Made by a program: the position numbers and the translations under genes. Under the pieces are notes generated by a model. It saw nothing but the letters and a program-made list of their open reading frames with translations, made no database searches and was not told the origin of the DNA. Of a DNA stretch of 64,000 nt, positions 7,859 through 16,431 are shown one piece after another. Source of the stretch: TK10-74A sp965217625 (GTDB lineage: Bacteria; Chloroflexota; Dehalococcoidia; Bin125); contig OZ244557.1 in the NCBI GenBank assembly GCA_965217625.1, forward strand, positions 930,001-994,000. The letters run 5' to 3'. Position 1 is the stretch's first letter; each line of letters begins with the position of its first letter.

Positions 7859-9178
7859 ATGCAGCGCGTGCCGACAGCTCGACTCCTGGGACTGATCGCG
7901 ATCGCCCTGCTGGGCGTGCTGGCGATCGCCTGTGTCAGCAGGGACGTCCCGGCCGGGGACGCGCCGGACACGCCGGCCGCGCCGAACGCAGTCGCCAGCG
8001 ACGAGGTCGCTGCGCCGGACCCGCCACCCGAGGATCCACCGCCCGACGATCCGCCACCCGAGGATCCGCCGCCTGACGATCCGCCGCCCGAGGATGCACC
8101 GCCCGAGGATCCACCACCCGAGGATCCACCGGCCGAGGACCCGCCGGACCAGGCCGTCGCCGGCGACGCTCCTGAGGAAGTCGTGGAGGCCGAGGCCAGC
8201 GTCGCGGACGCCGATGACGCGCCCGACGACACGCCGGCCGACGACACGCCGGCCGACGCCGCCCCCGAAGATGAGGCCGACACGCCGGAGGAGGCACCCG
8301 TCGTCTCGGGCGAGGTGGCGGATAGCCCCGTGCTGGCGGACACTCCCGTGCTGGCGCCCGACCTCCCGGAGGTCGTCGTCGAGCCGCGCCGCCCCTTGAT
8401 CGTGCTCGACGCGGGGCACGGGGGGAACGAGACCGGCGCCCTCGCCTTCGGGATCGTCGAACGGGAGTCGAATCTCGACTTCGCCTTTCGCGTCGAGTCC
8501 CTGCTGCACGAGGCGGGATTCGACGTGCTGCTGACGCGGCGCACGCGCGATCGCACCCGTGACATCAGCGAGGAGTACCCCGACGCCCCCGACTTCGTGG
8601 TCAACCGGCCCGACCTGCAAGCGCGCGTCGACCTGGCCAATGAGGCCGAAGCCGATCTCTTCGTCTCGATCCACTCCAACGGCGCCCACGATGCGCGCGC
8701 GTCCGGCGTCGAGGTGTACTGGAACGGGCAGCGACCCCACGCCGCCGCGAACGAGCGGCTGGCGCTGGCGCTCCAGGAATCTGTCTTGGGGTCGCTGCGG
8801 AGCATGGCGGGCTACCGGGCCTGGGACCGCGGCATCCGCGAGGACAGCTGCTGGGAGACCTCCCGCTGGACCGGTGAATGCAGCGCCCTCTTCCTGCTGG
8901 GCCCGCCCACCGAGATCGAGCGGGAGCGGGTGGTCGCTCTCGCGCTGAACCCGGCGGCGCTCGGCTTCGCGCCCGGCCAGGACGTCTTGCGGTCGCGGCC
9001 CACGCAGATGCCGGCCGCACTGGTGGAGTTGCTCTTCATCACGAACGAGTGGGAGGCGGGCGTGCTGAAGAATGAGATCGCACGCCAGGCGATCGCGACC
9101 GGCATCGTGCAGGGCATCGAGCGCTACTTCGCCGAGACCGCCGCTCTCGCCGAGGGGGATGCGGCCGGGGCGAGCTAG
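7859..9178 (+). CDS. secreted N-acetylmuramoyl-L-alanine amidase (Amidase_3)
   Basis: 439 residues. An N-terminal hydrophobic leader ends in a weak lipobox (LAIAC, Cys26), so it is exported and possibly lipid-anchored. Residues about 45-175 are an acidic Pro/Asp/Glu linker. The C-terminal catalytic domain starts at PLIVLDAGHGG, with ERESNLDFA, LFVSIHSNG and ALVELLFITN supplying the His-Glu-His zinc ligands and the catalytic Glu of zinc-dependent Amidase_3 enzymes, which cut the amide between muramic acid and the stem peptide. All four residues are present, so it should be active on peptidoglycan during division or turnover. Confidence 0.92.
   Translation: MQRVPTARLLGLIAIALLGVLAIACVSRDVPAGDAPDTPAAPNAVASDEVAAPDPPPEDPPPDDPPPEDPPPDDPPPEDAPPEDPPPEDPPAEDPPDQAVAGDAPEEVVEAEASVADADDAPDDTPADDTPADAAPEDEADTPEEAPVVSGEVADSPVLADTPVLAPDLPEVVVEPRRPLIVLDAGHGGNETGALAFGIVERESNLDFAFRVESLLHEAGFDVLLTRRTRDRTRDISEEYPDAPDFVVNRPDLQARVDLANEAEADLFVSIHSNGAHDARASGVEVYWNGQRPHAAANERLALALQESVLGSLRSMAGYRAWDRGIREDSCWETSRWTGECSALFLLGPPTEIERERVVALALNPAALGFAPGQDVLRSRPTQMPAALVELLFITNEWEAGVLKNEIARQAIATGIVQGIERYFAETAALAEGDAAGAS
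8026..8145 (+). repeat. in-frame tandem repeats encoding a PPEDPPPDDP linker
   Basis: Repeats of about 30 bases alternating GAGGATCC and GACGATCC cores encode tandem PPEDP/PPDDP units. They form the extended acidic Pro-rich linker between the membrane leader and the amidase domain, probably spanning the cell wall. Confidence 0.85.
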
Positions 9179-9194
9179 CAGCCGGCCGATTCGC

Positions 9195-9200
9195 TAGCCT
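9195..9200 (+). promoter_or_regulatory. weak candidate -10 element for the amidohydrolase
   Basis: TAGCCT in CGCTAGCCTGCGG, 82 bases before the start at 9283; a one-base variant of the TAnGCT hexamer. Confidence 0.25.
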
Positions 9201-9282
9201 GCGGACACAATCGGATCACGCGGGCTCCCGGGCGACACCGCGGCCGGGATCGCGGACCGCGTGCTCCGGCGAGGAGGCGTCG

Positions 9283-10431
9283 ATGCCGCGCGACCATCTG
9301 TACTACTCGTGTGATTCTCACTTCGTCGAAGCGCCCGAGGTCTTCGCGGGGCTGGAAGCCGACTTCGGGGAACGCGCGCCCCTGATCGTGCAGGACCCGC
9401 CGGGCCGGGAGGGGATCTACGTGCTCTTCCCGCAGTCGCCGGTGTCGGTGCCGGTGGGGCGCTTCGGCATCGCGGGCGCGCGGCTCGACCTGCCCGAGAC
9501 GCAGGAACGGATGAAGCACGGCTGGGAGCAGATCAATCCCGGCGTGCGCGATCCCGTCGCGCGACTCGACGAGCAGCGGCAGGACGGCATCGTGGGCGAG
9601 GTGATGTACCCCAGCATCAACATGCTGGCCTTCTCCCACAGCGACCGCGAGATGGTGCAGGCGCTCTTCCAGCGGCACAACGACTGGGTCGCCGACTACC
9701 AGAGCCACGCGCCCGAGCGCCTGATTGGGGCGGCCTGTCTGCCCCTGCCCGACGTGCCGGAGTCGATCGCGGAGCTGGAGCGCGGCCTGACGAAGGGGCT
9801 GCGCGCCTTCGCGATCCCCTGCACCGCCCCGCCGTCGCTGCCCTACAGCGACCCGCACTACGAGCCCTTCTGGTCGGCCGCGGAGGAGGCGGGCGTGCCA
9901 CTGACGCTGCACATCTTCTGCGGGGCGGAGTGGGGCATGAGCCTGCCGGCCTACTGGAACCAAGTGTCGGCCTACGCGCTGGCGCTGGCGGGCGTGGCTT
10001 GGTCGGCGGAGACGCTGATCACGGGCGGCGTCTTCGCGCGGCACCCGAAGCTGAAGGTGGTCTTCGCGGAGTGGGAGACGGGCTGGGTGGCGCACTGGCT
10101 GCAGCGGCTCGACCACGCGGCCTACCGCACGCCCAAGGAGTGCTCGCCGGACATGACGGAGGCGCCGTCGTTCTATTTCCGCCGCAACTGTTACGTCACG
10201 TTCGAAGACGACGAGATCGGCGTGCGCACGCGCGACCTGATCGGCGTCGATCAGATGCTGTGGGGCAACGACTACCCCCACCACGACTCGATCTGGCCGA
10301 ACAGCATGCCGATCCTCGATCGGATCATGGCCGGCGTCTCCGACGACGAGGAGCAGCGCATGACGTGGGACAACGTCATCAAGCTGTACGGCATCGACGC
10401 CGCCAAGCTGCGGGCGTCGCTCGACGCCTGA
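9283..10431 (+). CDS. amidohydrolase family 2 (TIM-barrel metal-dependent hydrolase)
   Basis: 382 residues with the layout of PF04909 hydrolases and decarboxylases: CDSHFVEAPEVF at residue 10 (the usual HxH is reduced to DxH), PLTLHIF with a metal His near residue 212, ARHPKLKVVFAEWETGW near residue 255, and WGNDYPHHDS with the catalytic Asp near residue 330. Homologues hydrolyse or decarboxylate small aromatic or amide substrates; the substrate here is unknown. Start ATG 9283 has GAGGAGG six bases upstream. No pathway partner is adjacent. Confidence 0.85.
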   Translation: MPRDHLYYSCDSHFVEAPEVFAGLEADFGERAPLIVQDPPGREGIYVLFPQSPVSVPVGRFGIAGARLDLPETQERMKHGWEQINPGVRDPVARLDEQRQDGIVGEVMYPSINMLAFSHSDREMVQALFQRHNDWVADYQSHAPERLIGAACLPLPDVPESIAELERGLTKGLRAFAIPCTAPPSLPYSDPHYEPFWSAAEEAGVPLTLHIFCGAEWGMSLPAYWNQVSAYALALAGVAWSAETLITGGVFARHPKLKVVFAEWETGWVAHWLQRLDHAAYRTPKECSPDMTEAPSFYFRRNCYVTFEDDEIGVRTRDLIGVDQMLWGNDYPHHDSIWPNSMPILDRIMAGVSDDEEQRMTWDNVIKLYGIDAAKLRASLDA

Positions 10432-10454
10432 GCCCGGCTTCCCGCGCCCGGCGC

Positions 10455-10460
10455 TACGCT
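10455..10460 (+). promoter_or_regulatory. candidate -10 element for the thioredoxin-NHL/phoBR unit
   Basis: TACGCT in GGCGCTACGCTGG, 24 bases upstream of the GTG at 10485; the same hexamer precedes pstS and pstC. Confidence 0.45.
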
Positions 10461-10484
10461 GGCGACCGAACGATGGGAGCAACC

Positions 10485-12026
10485 GTGACCACATCCGCCT
10501 ACGGCGACGCCCCGGCGCCGCCCCTGCCCACCGACCAGGACTGGATCAACACCACCCGCCCGCTCAGCTCGGACGACGTGCGGGGGCGGCTGCTGATCCT
10601 GCACTTCTGGACCTACGCCTGAATCAACTGCCTGCATGTGCTTCCGCAGTTGCGGAAGCTCGAACGTCGCTATGCGGACGAACTGGCGGTGGTCTCGGTG
10701 CACTCGCCCAAGTTCCCCACCGAGCGGGAGACGCCGGCGCTGCGGCAGGCGGTGCTGCGGCATCGGATCGAGCACCCGGTGCTGAACGACCGCGATTTCG
10801 CGTTCTGGCGCATGTTCGGGGCGCGGGCCTGGCCCACGATGTACTTCATCGACCCGCGGGGCAACGTCATCGGCCGGCACGAGGGCGAGATCAGCGCCGA
10901 CGCCGTGGCGGGGCTGCTCGACGGCTGGATCGCCGACTACCGCCGCGACGGGGCGCTGTCCGGCGCGCCGCTGCCGCTGGAGCGGCCCGCCGACGGGGCG
11001 GGGGTGTCATCGCCGCCGATGCTGTCGTTCCCCGGCAAGGTGCACTACGACGCGGACAGCGACCTGCTGTTCGTCGCCGACGGCAACCACGACCGCATCA
11101 TCGCGGCGCGCTTGGATGGGAGCGTGGAACAGATCATCGGCGGGGCCGCGCCCGGCTTCGCCGACGGCGACCCGGCGGCGGCGCGCTTCGACCAGCCCCA
11201 GGGTATGGCCGCGGCGGCGGACGCCGGCGGGCGGGCGCTGTTCGTGGCGGACTTGGAGAACCACGCGATCCGCCGGATCGACCTTGGCACCTGGCAGACC
11301 ACGACCGTCGCGGGCACGGGCGAACAGTCGCGCACCCAACCGGCGCCGCGCGCCGCGGCGGGCGCGCCGCTCAATTCGCCCTGGGCATTGGCCACGGGCG
11401 GGGCCGCCAACGACGACGGGATGCTCTACATCGCGATGGCGGGCTTCCACCAACTCTGGGCGCTGGACCTGCGGGCGGGGACGATCGGCCCCTGGGCGGG
11501 GTCGCTGCGCGAGGGCATTGAGGACGGGCCGCGCGCGTCGGCCGAGCTGGCGCAGCCCAGCGGTCTGTCGGTAGGGAGTGCGGGCGTCGCGTTCGCCGAC
11601 AGCGAGTCGAACGCGGTGCGGCTGGCGCAGCCCGGCGACGGCGGGCGCGTCGATACGCTGATCGGCAGCGGCCTGTTCGACTTCGGCGACGCCGACGGCG
11701 GCGAGGGCGTCGCGCGCTTGCAGCACCCGCTGGACGTCGCCTGGCTGGCGTCCGGCGATGGGGAGGCGGAGTTGTACGTCGCCGACACGTTCAACCACAA
11801 GATCAAGCAGGTCTACCCGCACACGCGGCAGGTGCGCACGGTCTGCGGCGGCCTGGGCGACGCCGACGGCAGCCTGAGCGACGCCCGCTTCAACGAGCCC
11901 GGCGGGCTCTGCGCCGGGCCGGACCGATCGCTGATCGTGGCCGACACGAATAACCATCGGGTGCGCGTGGTCGACCTGGCGGCGGGGCAGGTGCGCAGCG
12001 TCGATCTGCGGCCGGCGAAGGAGTGA
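10485..12026 (+). CDS. thioredoxin-like NHL-repeat protein, candidate selenoprotein (in-frame TGA at 10620-10622)
   Basis: 513 residues if the TGA at codon 46 is read as selenocysteine. The N-terminal thioredoxin fold has FWTYA-TGA-INCLHVLP where cysteine homologues carry FWTYCCINC, so the TGA replaces the catalytic Cys of a CxxC motif and gives UxxC. WPTMYFIDP supplies the cis-Pro loop. Six NHL-like repeats follow (for example LFVADGNHDRI, LFVADLENHAI, LYVADTFNHKI, LIVADTNNHRV), predicting a six-bladed propeller as in NHLRC2-type proteins. A perfect 8-bp hairpin begins 17 bases after the TGA. GTG 10485 is chosen over ATG 10473 because GGGAG precedes it by five bases. Its stop overlaps the phoB ribosome-binding site. 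Alternatives are a sequencing error (TGC to TGA) or a recent nonsense mutation. Confidence 0.82.
10640..10659 (+). promoter_or_regulatory. candidate bacterial SECIS hairpin
   Basis: Eight perfect base pairs (GCTTCCGC with GCGGAAGC) close a four-base loop AGTT at 10648-10651. The loop begins 25 bases after the TGA, within the spacing known for bacterial SECIS elements, and has a G in its first two positions as SelB recognition usually requires. The same bases encode the conserved LPQLRK, so some pairing could be coincidental. Confidence 0.6.
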
Positions 12027-12028
12027 CC

Positions 12029-12712
12029 GTGGCGAGCGTGCTGGTCGTCGAAGACGAGGCCAGCCTCAACGAGACGCTGCGCTTCAACCTGCAGCGCGAG
12101 GGCTACGCGGTCCACACCGCGGCCGACGGCGAGACCGGGCTGCACCTCGCGCGCACGCAGAGCCCGGACCTGATCATCCTCGACGTGATGCTGCCAGCGC
12201 TGAGCGGGACGGAAGTGCTGCGACGGCTGCGCGGCGACGGCTCGGACGTGCCGGTGCTGCTGCTGACCGCCCGCACCGCCGAGATCGACCGCGTGCAGGG
12301 CTTGGACCTGGGCGCCGACGACTACATCACGAAGCCGTTTGGGCTGGCCGAGTTGCTGGCGCGCGTGCGCGCCCACCTGCGCCGCAGCGCCGCGAACGGG
12401 GGCGCGCAGGTGTCGGTCATCGAGTTCGGCGGCCTGACGCTGGACCTCGCGCGCCGTGAACTGCGCGACGGCGAGGGCCCGCGGCCGCTGCGCCCCAAGG
12501 AATACGAACTGCTCTCCTACCTGGCGCAGCGCCCCGGACGCACGTTCACCCGCGACGAGCTGCTCAACGACGTCTGGGACATCGACTTCGCGGGCGGCAC
12601 GCGCACCGTCGATGTGCACATCCGCTGGCTGCGCAAGAAGATCGAGCCGGATCCGGCCCGGCCCGTGCATCTGATCACCGTGCGCGGCGCCGGCTACCGA
12701 TTCGAGTTGTAG
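12029..12712 (+). CDS. phoB: PhoB-type response regulator
   Basis: 227 residues. Receiver domain: acidic pocket VVEDE, phospho-acceptor D52 in LIILDVMLP, Thr in LLLTART and Lys in YITKPF. The C-terminal winged helix (LRPKEYELLSYLAQ, RTVDVHIRWLRKKI) is OmpR/PhoB type. The position directly before phoR and pstSCAB-phoU makes phosphate control the best reading. GTG 12029 is preferred over GTG 12023 because AAGGAG at 12018-12023 is correctly spaced for it; that ribosome-binding site lies inside the end of the thioredoxin-NHL gene, so phoB translation may depend on upstream translation. Confidence 0.9.
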   Translation: MASVLVVEDEASLNETLRFNLQREGYAVHTAADGETGLHLARTQSPDLIILDVMLPALSGTEVLRRLRGDGSDVPVLLLTARTAEIDRVQGLDLGADDYITKPFGLAELLARVRAHLRRSAANGGAQVSVIEFGGLTLDLARRELRDGEGPRPLRPKEYELLSYLAQRPGRTFTRDELLNDVWDIDFAGGTRTVDVHIRWLRKKIEPDPARPVHLITVRGAGYRFEL

Positions 12713-12714
12713 CG

Positions 12715-14070
12715 ATGCGCGCGGCCCCGCCGGGCCCGGTGGCGTTCGCGGCGGCGGGGGTCGCCCTGGCGACCGCGCTGCTGGTGGCGCTCGTCGCGCT
12801 CACATCGGCCGATGGGACGGCGGCGGTCATCGCGGCGCTGGCCGGCGCGGCGCTGCTGTCGCTGGCAGGCGGGCTGCTCGTGCAGGAGCTGGCGCGGCGC
12901 CCGCTGCGACGTCTGGGCCGCGACGTGCGCCGGCTGAGCACGTCGGGCCCCGCGGCGCCGCTGGAGAGCCGCGGCGCCGACACGGATCTGGCAGCCATCG
13001 CCGACGCCGTCAACGAGGTCACCGGGGCGCTGCACGACCAGCTCGCCGCCGCCCGCAGCGAGCGCGGGCGGCTCGACCAGACGCTGGCGGCGGCGGCCGA
13101 CGTGGTCGTCGCCGTGGACGGGGCGGCGACCGTCGTCTACGCCAACGAGGCGGCCGGCTCGGTGCTGTCGGGCGAGGCACAGGCGGCGCTGGGCCGGCCG
13201 CTGCTGGCGGTGCTGCGCGACCACGAGATCCACGCGCTGATCACGCAGGCGCTGGGGCCCGGCGCGGTCGCGGCGACGCAGCTGGTGCGCCGCGACGATC
13301 GGCACTATCAGGCGACGGCGCGCCCGCTGCGGGGCGGGGGGCTGTGGGAGGCGGTGCTGATCATGCACGACGTCAGCGCCGCGCAGCAGGCCGAGCAGAC
13401 GCGCCGGGAGTTCGTCGCCAACGTCTCGCACGAACTGCGCACGCCCCTGGCGACGATCGCGGCGGCGGCGGAGACGCTGGAGCTGGGCGTGGACGAAGCG
13501 GACAGCCGTCGCTTCCATCGCATGATCCATCAGGAGACCGACAAGATGGCACAGCTGGTCGAGGAGATGCTGGACCTGGCGCGGCTGGAGTCCGGACTGG
13601 CGCAGCCGCAGCTCCTGCCGATGGATGTCTGCCTCGTGGCGCGGAGCGCGGTGGAGCGCATCCGGCCGCAGGCCGACCGCGCGAGCCTGACCCTGGCGCT
13701 GCGCGCGCCCGCGTCGATCACGGTGCGGGCGGATGCGGATCTGGTGCAGCGGGCGCTGGGCAATCTGCTGCACAACGCCCTCAAGTTCACGCCGGCGGGG
13801 GGGCGCGTGACGCTGGAGGTGCGGCCAGAGGACGGCGCGGTCTGGCTGCTGGTCGAGGACACCGGCGTCGGCATCTCCGCCGAGGACCGCGAGCGCGTCT
13901 TCCAGCGCTTCTACCGGGCCGACTGGGCGCGCCGCCGGGGCGAGGGCACGGGGCTGGGGCTGGCCCTCGTGCGGCACATCGCGGAGAGCCATGGCGGCGG
14001 CGTGCGGGTCGACAGCGAGCTGGGGGTGGGGTCGACGGTCGGCTTCTCGCTGCCGCGCGAGGCCCCCTGA
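12715..14070 (+). CDS. phoR: PhoR-type sensor histidine kinase
   Basis: 451 residues. Two N-terminal membrane segments (about 8-30 and 36-56) are separated by only a few residues, so there is almost no external sensor, as in PhoR, which senses through the Pst transporter. Then a linker, a PAS domain (LDQTLAAAADVVVAVDG), the dimerisation/phospho-acceptor helix with H239 in NVSHELRTPL, and the ATPase domain with N box LLHNALKFTP, DTGVGIS and GTGLGLALV. It starts two bases after the phoB stop. It would phosphorylate PhoB when phosphate is low, with PhoU and PstB as modulators. Confidence 0.9.
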   Translation: MRAAPPGPVAFAAAGVALATALLVALVALTSADGTAAVIAALAGAALLSLAGGLLVQELARRPLRRLGRDVRRLSTSGPAAPLESRGADTDLAAIADAVNEVTGALHDQLAAARSERGRLDQTLAAAADVVVAVDGAATVVYANEAAGSVLSGEAQAALGRPLLAVLRDHEIHALITQALGPGAVAATQLVRRDDRHYQATARPLRGGGLWEAVLIMHDVSAAQQAEQTRREFVANVSHELRTPLATIAAAAETLELGVDEADSRRFHRMIHQETDKMAQLVEEMLDLARLESGLAQPQLLPMDVCLVARSAVERIRPQADRASLTLALRAPASITVRADADLVQRALGNLLHNALKFTPAGGRVTLEVRPEDGAVWLLVEDTGVGISAEDRERVFQRFYRADWARRRGEGTGLGLALVRHIAESHGGGVRVDSELGVGSTVGFSLPREAP

Positions 14071-14134
14071 CGGAGCGGCATAACGGAGTGCCAGTGAAGC
14101 CGATCGCACAGTCTCTCCCGCGATCGCGCCGGAA

Positions 14135-14178
14135 TTTAACGCTCCGCACGGCCGCCCTTAAGTCCCCGTTAACCGTTC
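14135..14178 (+). promoter_or_regulatory. candidate PHO box upstream of pstS
   Basis: Four consecutive 11-base units: TTTAACGCTCC, GCACGGCCGCC, CTTAAGTCCCC and GTTAACCGTTC. Units 1, 3 and 4 share an nTTAA core, giving TTAA spacings of 22 and 11 bases, the period expected for PhoB-type direct repeats. A TACGCT -10-like hexamer follows at 14195-14200 and pstS starts at 14240. Confidence 0.55.
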
Positions 14179-14239
14179 CTCCGCGGTCGCTGCATACGCT
14201 CCAAGCGTCAAGCCGCACACCACATCGTGGGAGGTCCAC

Positions 14240-15295
14240 TTGGAGCGCACGCAACCCGGCACGCCACCCCGTCGGCTCCTTGGCCGGGGGAGTTGGCTGA
14301 CGCTGGCGCTCATCATCACCGCGCTGGCGGTCATCGCCGCGGCGTGCGGCGGTGATGATGGCGACGAGCAGGCGGACGCGGCGCTCAGCGGCACGATCGA
14401 GATCGCCGGCTCCAGCACCGTCTTCCCCATCGCCGAGGCCTGGGCCGAGGAGTTCGGGCTGGCCACCTCGGGCGTGCACGTCAACGTGGCCTCGATCGGC
14501 TCCGGCGCCGGCTTCGAGCGCTTCTGCAACGGTGAGACCGACATCGCCGACGCCTCGCGCGCGATGAAGGCCTCCGAGGAGGAGATCTGCGACGCCAACG
14601 GCGTCGCGTTCATCGAGATCCCCGTCGCCTTTGACGGCCTCACGGTCGCCGTCAACGTCAACAACGACTGGGCCGACTACCTGACGCTCGACGAACTGGC
14701 CAAGATCTTCGGCCCGGCCGACTTCGCCGTCACCTGGGCCGACGTGCGGCCCGGCTGGCCGGACAGGAGGATCTCCATCTTCTCGCCCGGCTCCGACTCC
14801 GGCACGTTCGATTACTTCAGCGACGAGGTGAACGGCGAGGAGGGCGTCCAGCGCACCGACAACAGCCAGTTCTCCGAGGACGACAACGTGCTCGTGCAGG
14901 GCATCAACGGCGAAATCGGCGCCATCGGCTACTTCGGCTTCGCCTACTTCATCAACAACCAGAAGCGCATCCGCGCGGTCCCCATCGACGCCGGCGCCGG
15001 GCCCATCAGCCCGTCGATCGAGACGATCGAGAACGGGATCTACGCGCCGCTGTCGCGGCCGCTGTTCATCTACGCCACGGTGGCCTCGCTGGCGCGGCCC
15101 GAGGTCGAGGCGTTCCTGCAGTGGGCGCTGACGACCGGGCGCATCCTGGTCGACGACCCCACGGTGGGCTACGTGCAGCTGCCCGACGCGCTCTACGAGG
15201 CCAGCCTGGCGCGGGTCGCGGACGGCGCCCCGACCGGCGCGCTCATGGCGAACGCGAGCGACGGGGCAACGCTGGCGGAGATCTTCGTCCAGTAG
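14240..15295 (+). CDS. pstS: phosphate-binding protein of the Pst ABC transporter
   Basis: 351 residues. An N-terminal export signal ends in an AAAC lipobox-like site followed by GGDDGDEQ, so it is a lipoprotein. TIEIAGSSTVFPIAEAWAEEF is the phosphate-binding N-terminal motif of PstS, and SPGSDSGTFDYF is the second phosphate-contact motif. It captures phosphate outside the membrane for PstC/PstA. The start is a TTG at 14240, five bases after GGGAGG; no ATG fits. Preceded by a PHO-box-like region and followed by pstC after a further promoter-like segment. Confidence 0.95.
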   Translation: MERTQPGTPPRRLLGRGSWLTLALIITALAVIAAACGGDDGDEQADAALSGTIEIAGSSTVFPIAEAWAEEFGLATSGVHVNVASIGSGAGFERFCNGETDIADASRAMKASEEEICDANGVAFIEIPVAFDGLTVAVNVNNDWADYLTLDELAKIFGPADFAVTWADVRPGWPDRRISIFSPGSDSGTFDYFSDEVNGEEGVQRTDNSQFSEDDNVLVQGINGEIGAIGYFGFAYFINNQKRIRAVPIDAGAGPISPSIETIENGIYAPLSRPLFIYATVASLARPEVEAFLQWALTTGRILVDDPTVGYVQLPDALYEASLARVADGAPTGALMANASDGATLAEIFVQ

Positions 15296-15335
15296 CGCGC
15301 CTCCGGTCGGACAGGTGGGGCAGTCGGGGCATCGC

Positions 15336-15377
15336 TAACCGGACTTAACCCGCGAGCCCGCGGCCCCCGCGTACGCT
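15336..15377 (+). promoter_or_regulatory. candidate secondary phosphate-regulated promoter for pstCAB-phoU
   Basis: TAAC at 15336 and 15346 (GCTAACCGGACTTAACCC) followed by TACGCT at 15372-15377. The TTAAC-to-TACGCT distance is 27 bases, almost the same as upstream of pstS (26). The two TAAC cores here are 10 rather than 11 bases apart, so this is weaker than the pstS site. Confidence 0.4.
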
Positions 15378-15426
15378 CGCGACGGTCCGGGACTCGCCGG
15401 TCACCCCGGCCGCTCGAAGGAGATCC

Positions 15427-16431
15427 ATGTCGGCCCAGCCATCGACACCGGAGCGCGCGCGGCTCAGCCGCCTCGCCGGGCAAGTGTGGCGCGACCACCT
15501 GAACCCGAGCCGGGGCGGCACGGGTCGCGAGACGCCGCTGGGCCACGTGGTGCACGTGCTGCTGTTCCTGTCGGCGGCGCTGTCGGCGCTGGTGACCGTC
15601 GGCATCGTGGCGGTGCTCATCTTCCAGACGATCGAGTTCTTCGGCGAGATCCCGCTGGGCGCGTTCTTCGGGGACACGGTGTGGTCGCCGCTGATCCAAG
15701 TGTTCAACACAGACACGGGCGAGCTCGAGCCGCGATTCGGCATCTGGGCGCTGGTCTGGGGCACGGTGCTCGTGGGGGCGATCGCGCTGGTCGTGGCGGT
15801 CCCGCTGGGACTGCTGGCGGCGATCTTCCTGAGCGAGTACGCGCCGCCCCGCCTGCACGCGGTGCTCAAGCCGCTGCTCGAGGTGCTGGCCGGCGTGCCC
15901 ACCGTGGTCTACGGCTATTTCGCGCTGCTGTTCGTCACGCCGATCATCCAGGACCTGCTTCCCGGGACGACGATCTTCAATGCGCTGAGCGCCGGGATCG
16001 TGATGGGGGTGATGATCATCCCGATGATCTCATCGCTCAGCGAGGACGCGTTCTCGGCGGTGCCGCAGTCGCTGCGCGAGGGGGCCTACGCGATGGGCGC
16101 GACGCGCATGGAGACGGCGCTGCGGGTGATCCTGCCGGCGGCGCTGTCGGGCGTGATCGCGTCGATCATCCTGGCGGCCTCGCGGGCGATCGGGGAGACG
16201 ATGATCGTGACGGTCGCGGCGGGGCAAAACCCCACCTTCCTGGCGAATCCGCTGGAGGCGGTCCAGACGATGACGGCGTTCATCGTGCAGGTCAGCCTGG
16301 GCGACACGCCGGCCGGGAGCATTGAGGCGCGAACCCTGTTCGCGGTGGCGATGACGCTGTTCGTGATGACGCTGGCGATGAACCTGATCGCGAGCTACGT
16401 GCGCGGTCGATTCCGGGAGCAGTACGAATGA
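15427..16431 (+). CDS. pstC: phosphate ABC transporter permease PstC
   Basis: 334 residues with six predicted membrane helices after a basic cytoplasmic N terminus. The EAA loop is SLREGAYAMGATRMETALRVILPAA, the interface with the ATPase. PTVVYGYFALL and ASRAIGETMIV are typical of PstC. It forms the phosphate channel together with PstA. Start ATG is four bases after AAGGAGAT. Its last codons overlap the pstA start (ATGA). Confidence 0.94.
   Translation: MSAQPSTPERARLSRLAGQVWRDHLNPSRGGTGRETPLGHVVHVLLFLSAALSALVTVGIVAVLIFQTIEFFGEIPLGAFFGDTVWSPLIQVFNTDTGELEPRFGIWALVWGTVLVGAIALVVAVPLGLLAAIFLSEYAPPRLHAVLKPLLEVLAGVPTVVYGYFALLFVTPIIQDLLPGTTIFNALSAGIVMGVMIIPMISSLSEDAFSAVPQSLREGAYAMGATRMETALRVILPAALSGVIASIILAASRAIGETMIVTVAAGQNPTFLANPLEAVQTMTAFIVQVSLGDTPAGSIEARTLFAVAMTLFVMTLAMNLIASYVRGRFREQYE

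Noticed and set aside
10638..12026. GTG at 10638 as the true start of the NHL protein, with the TGA as the stop of a separate short gene
   Set aside because: The conserved thioredoxin sequence (WINTTRPL, FWTY, INCLHVLP) continues across the TGA in one frame; starting at 10638 would remove half of the redox motif.
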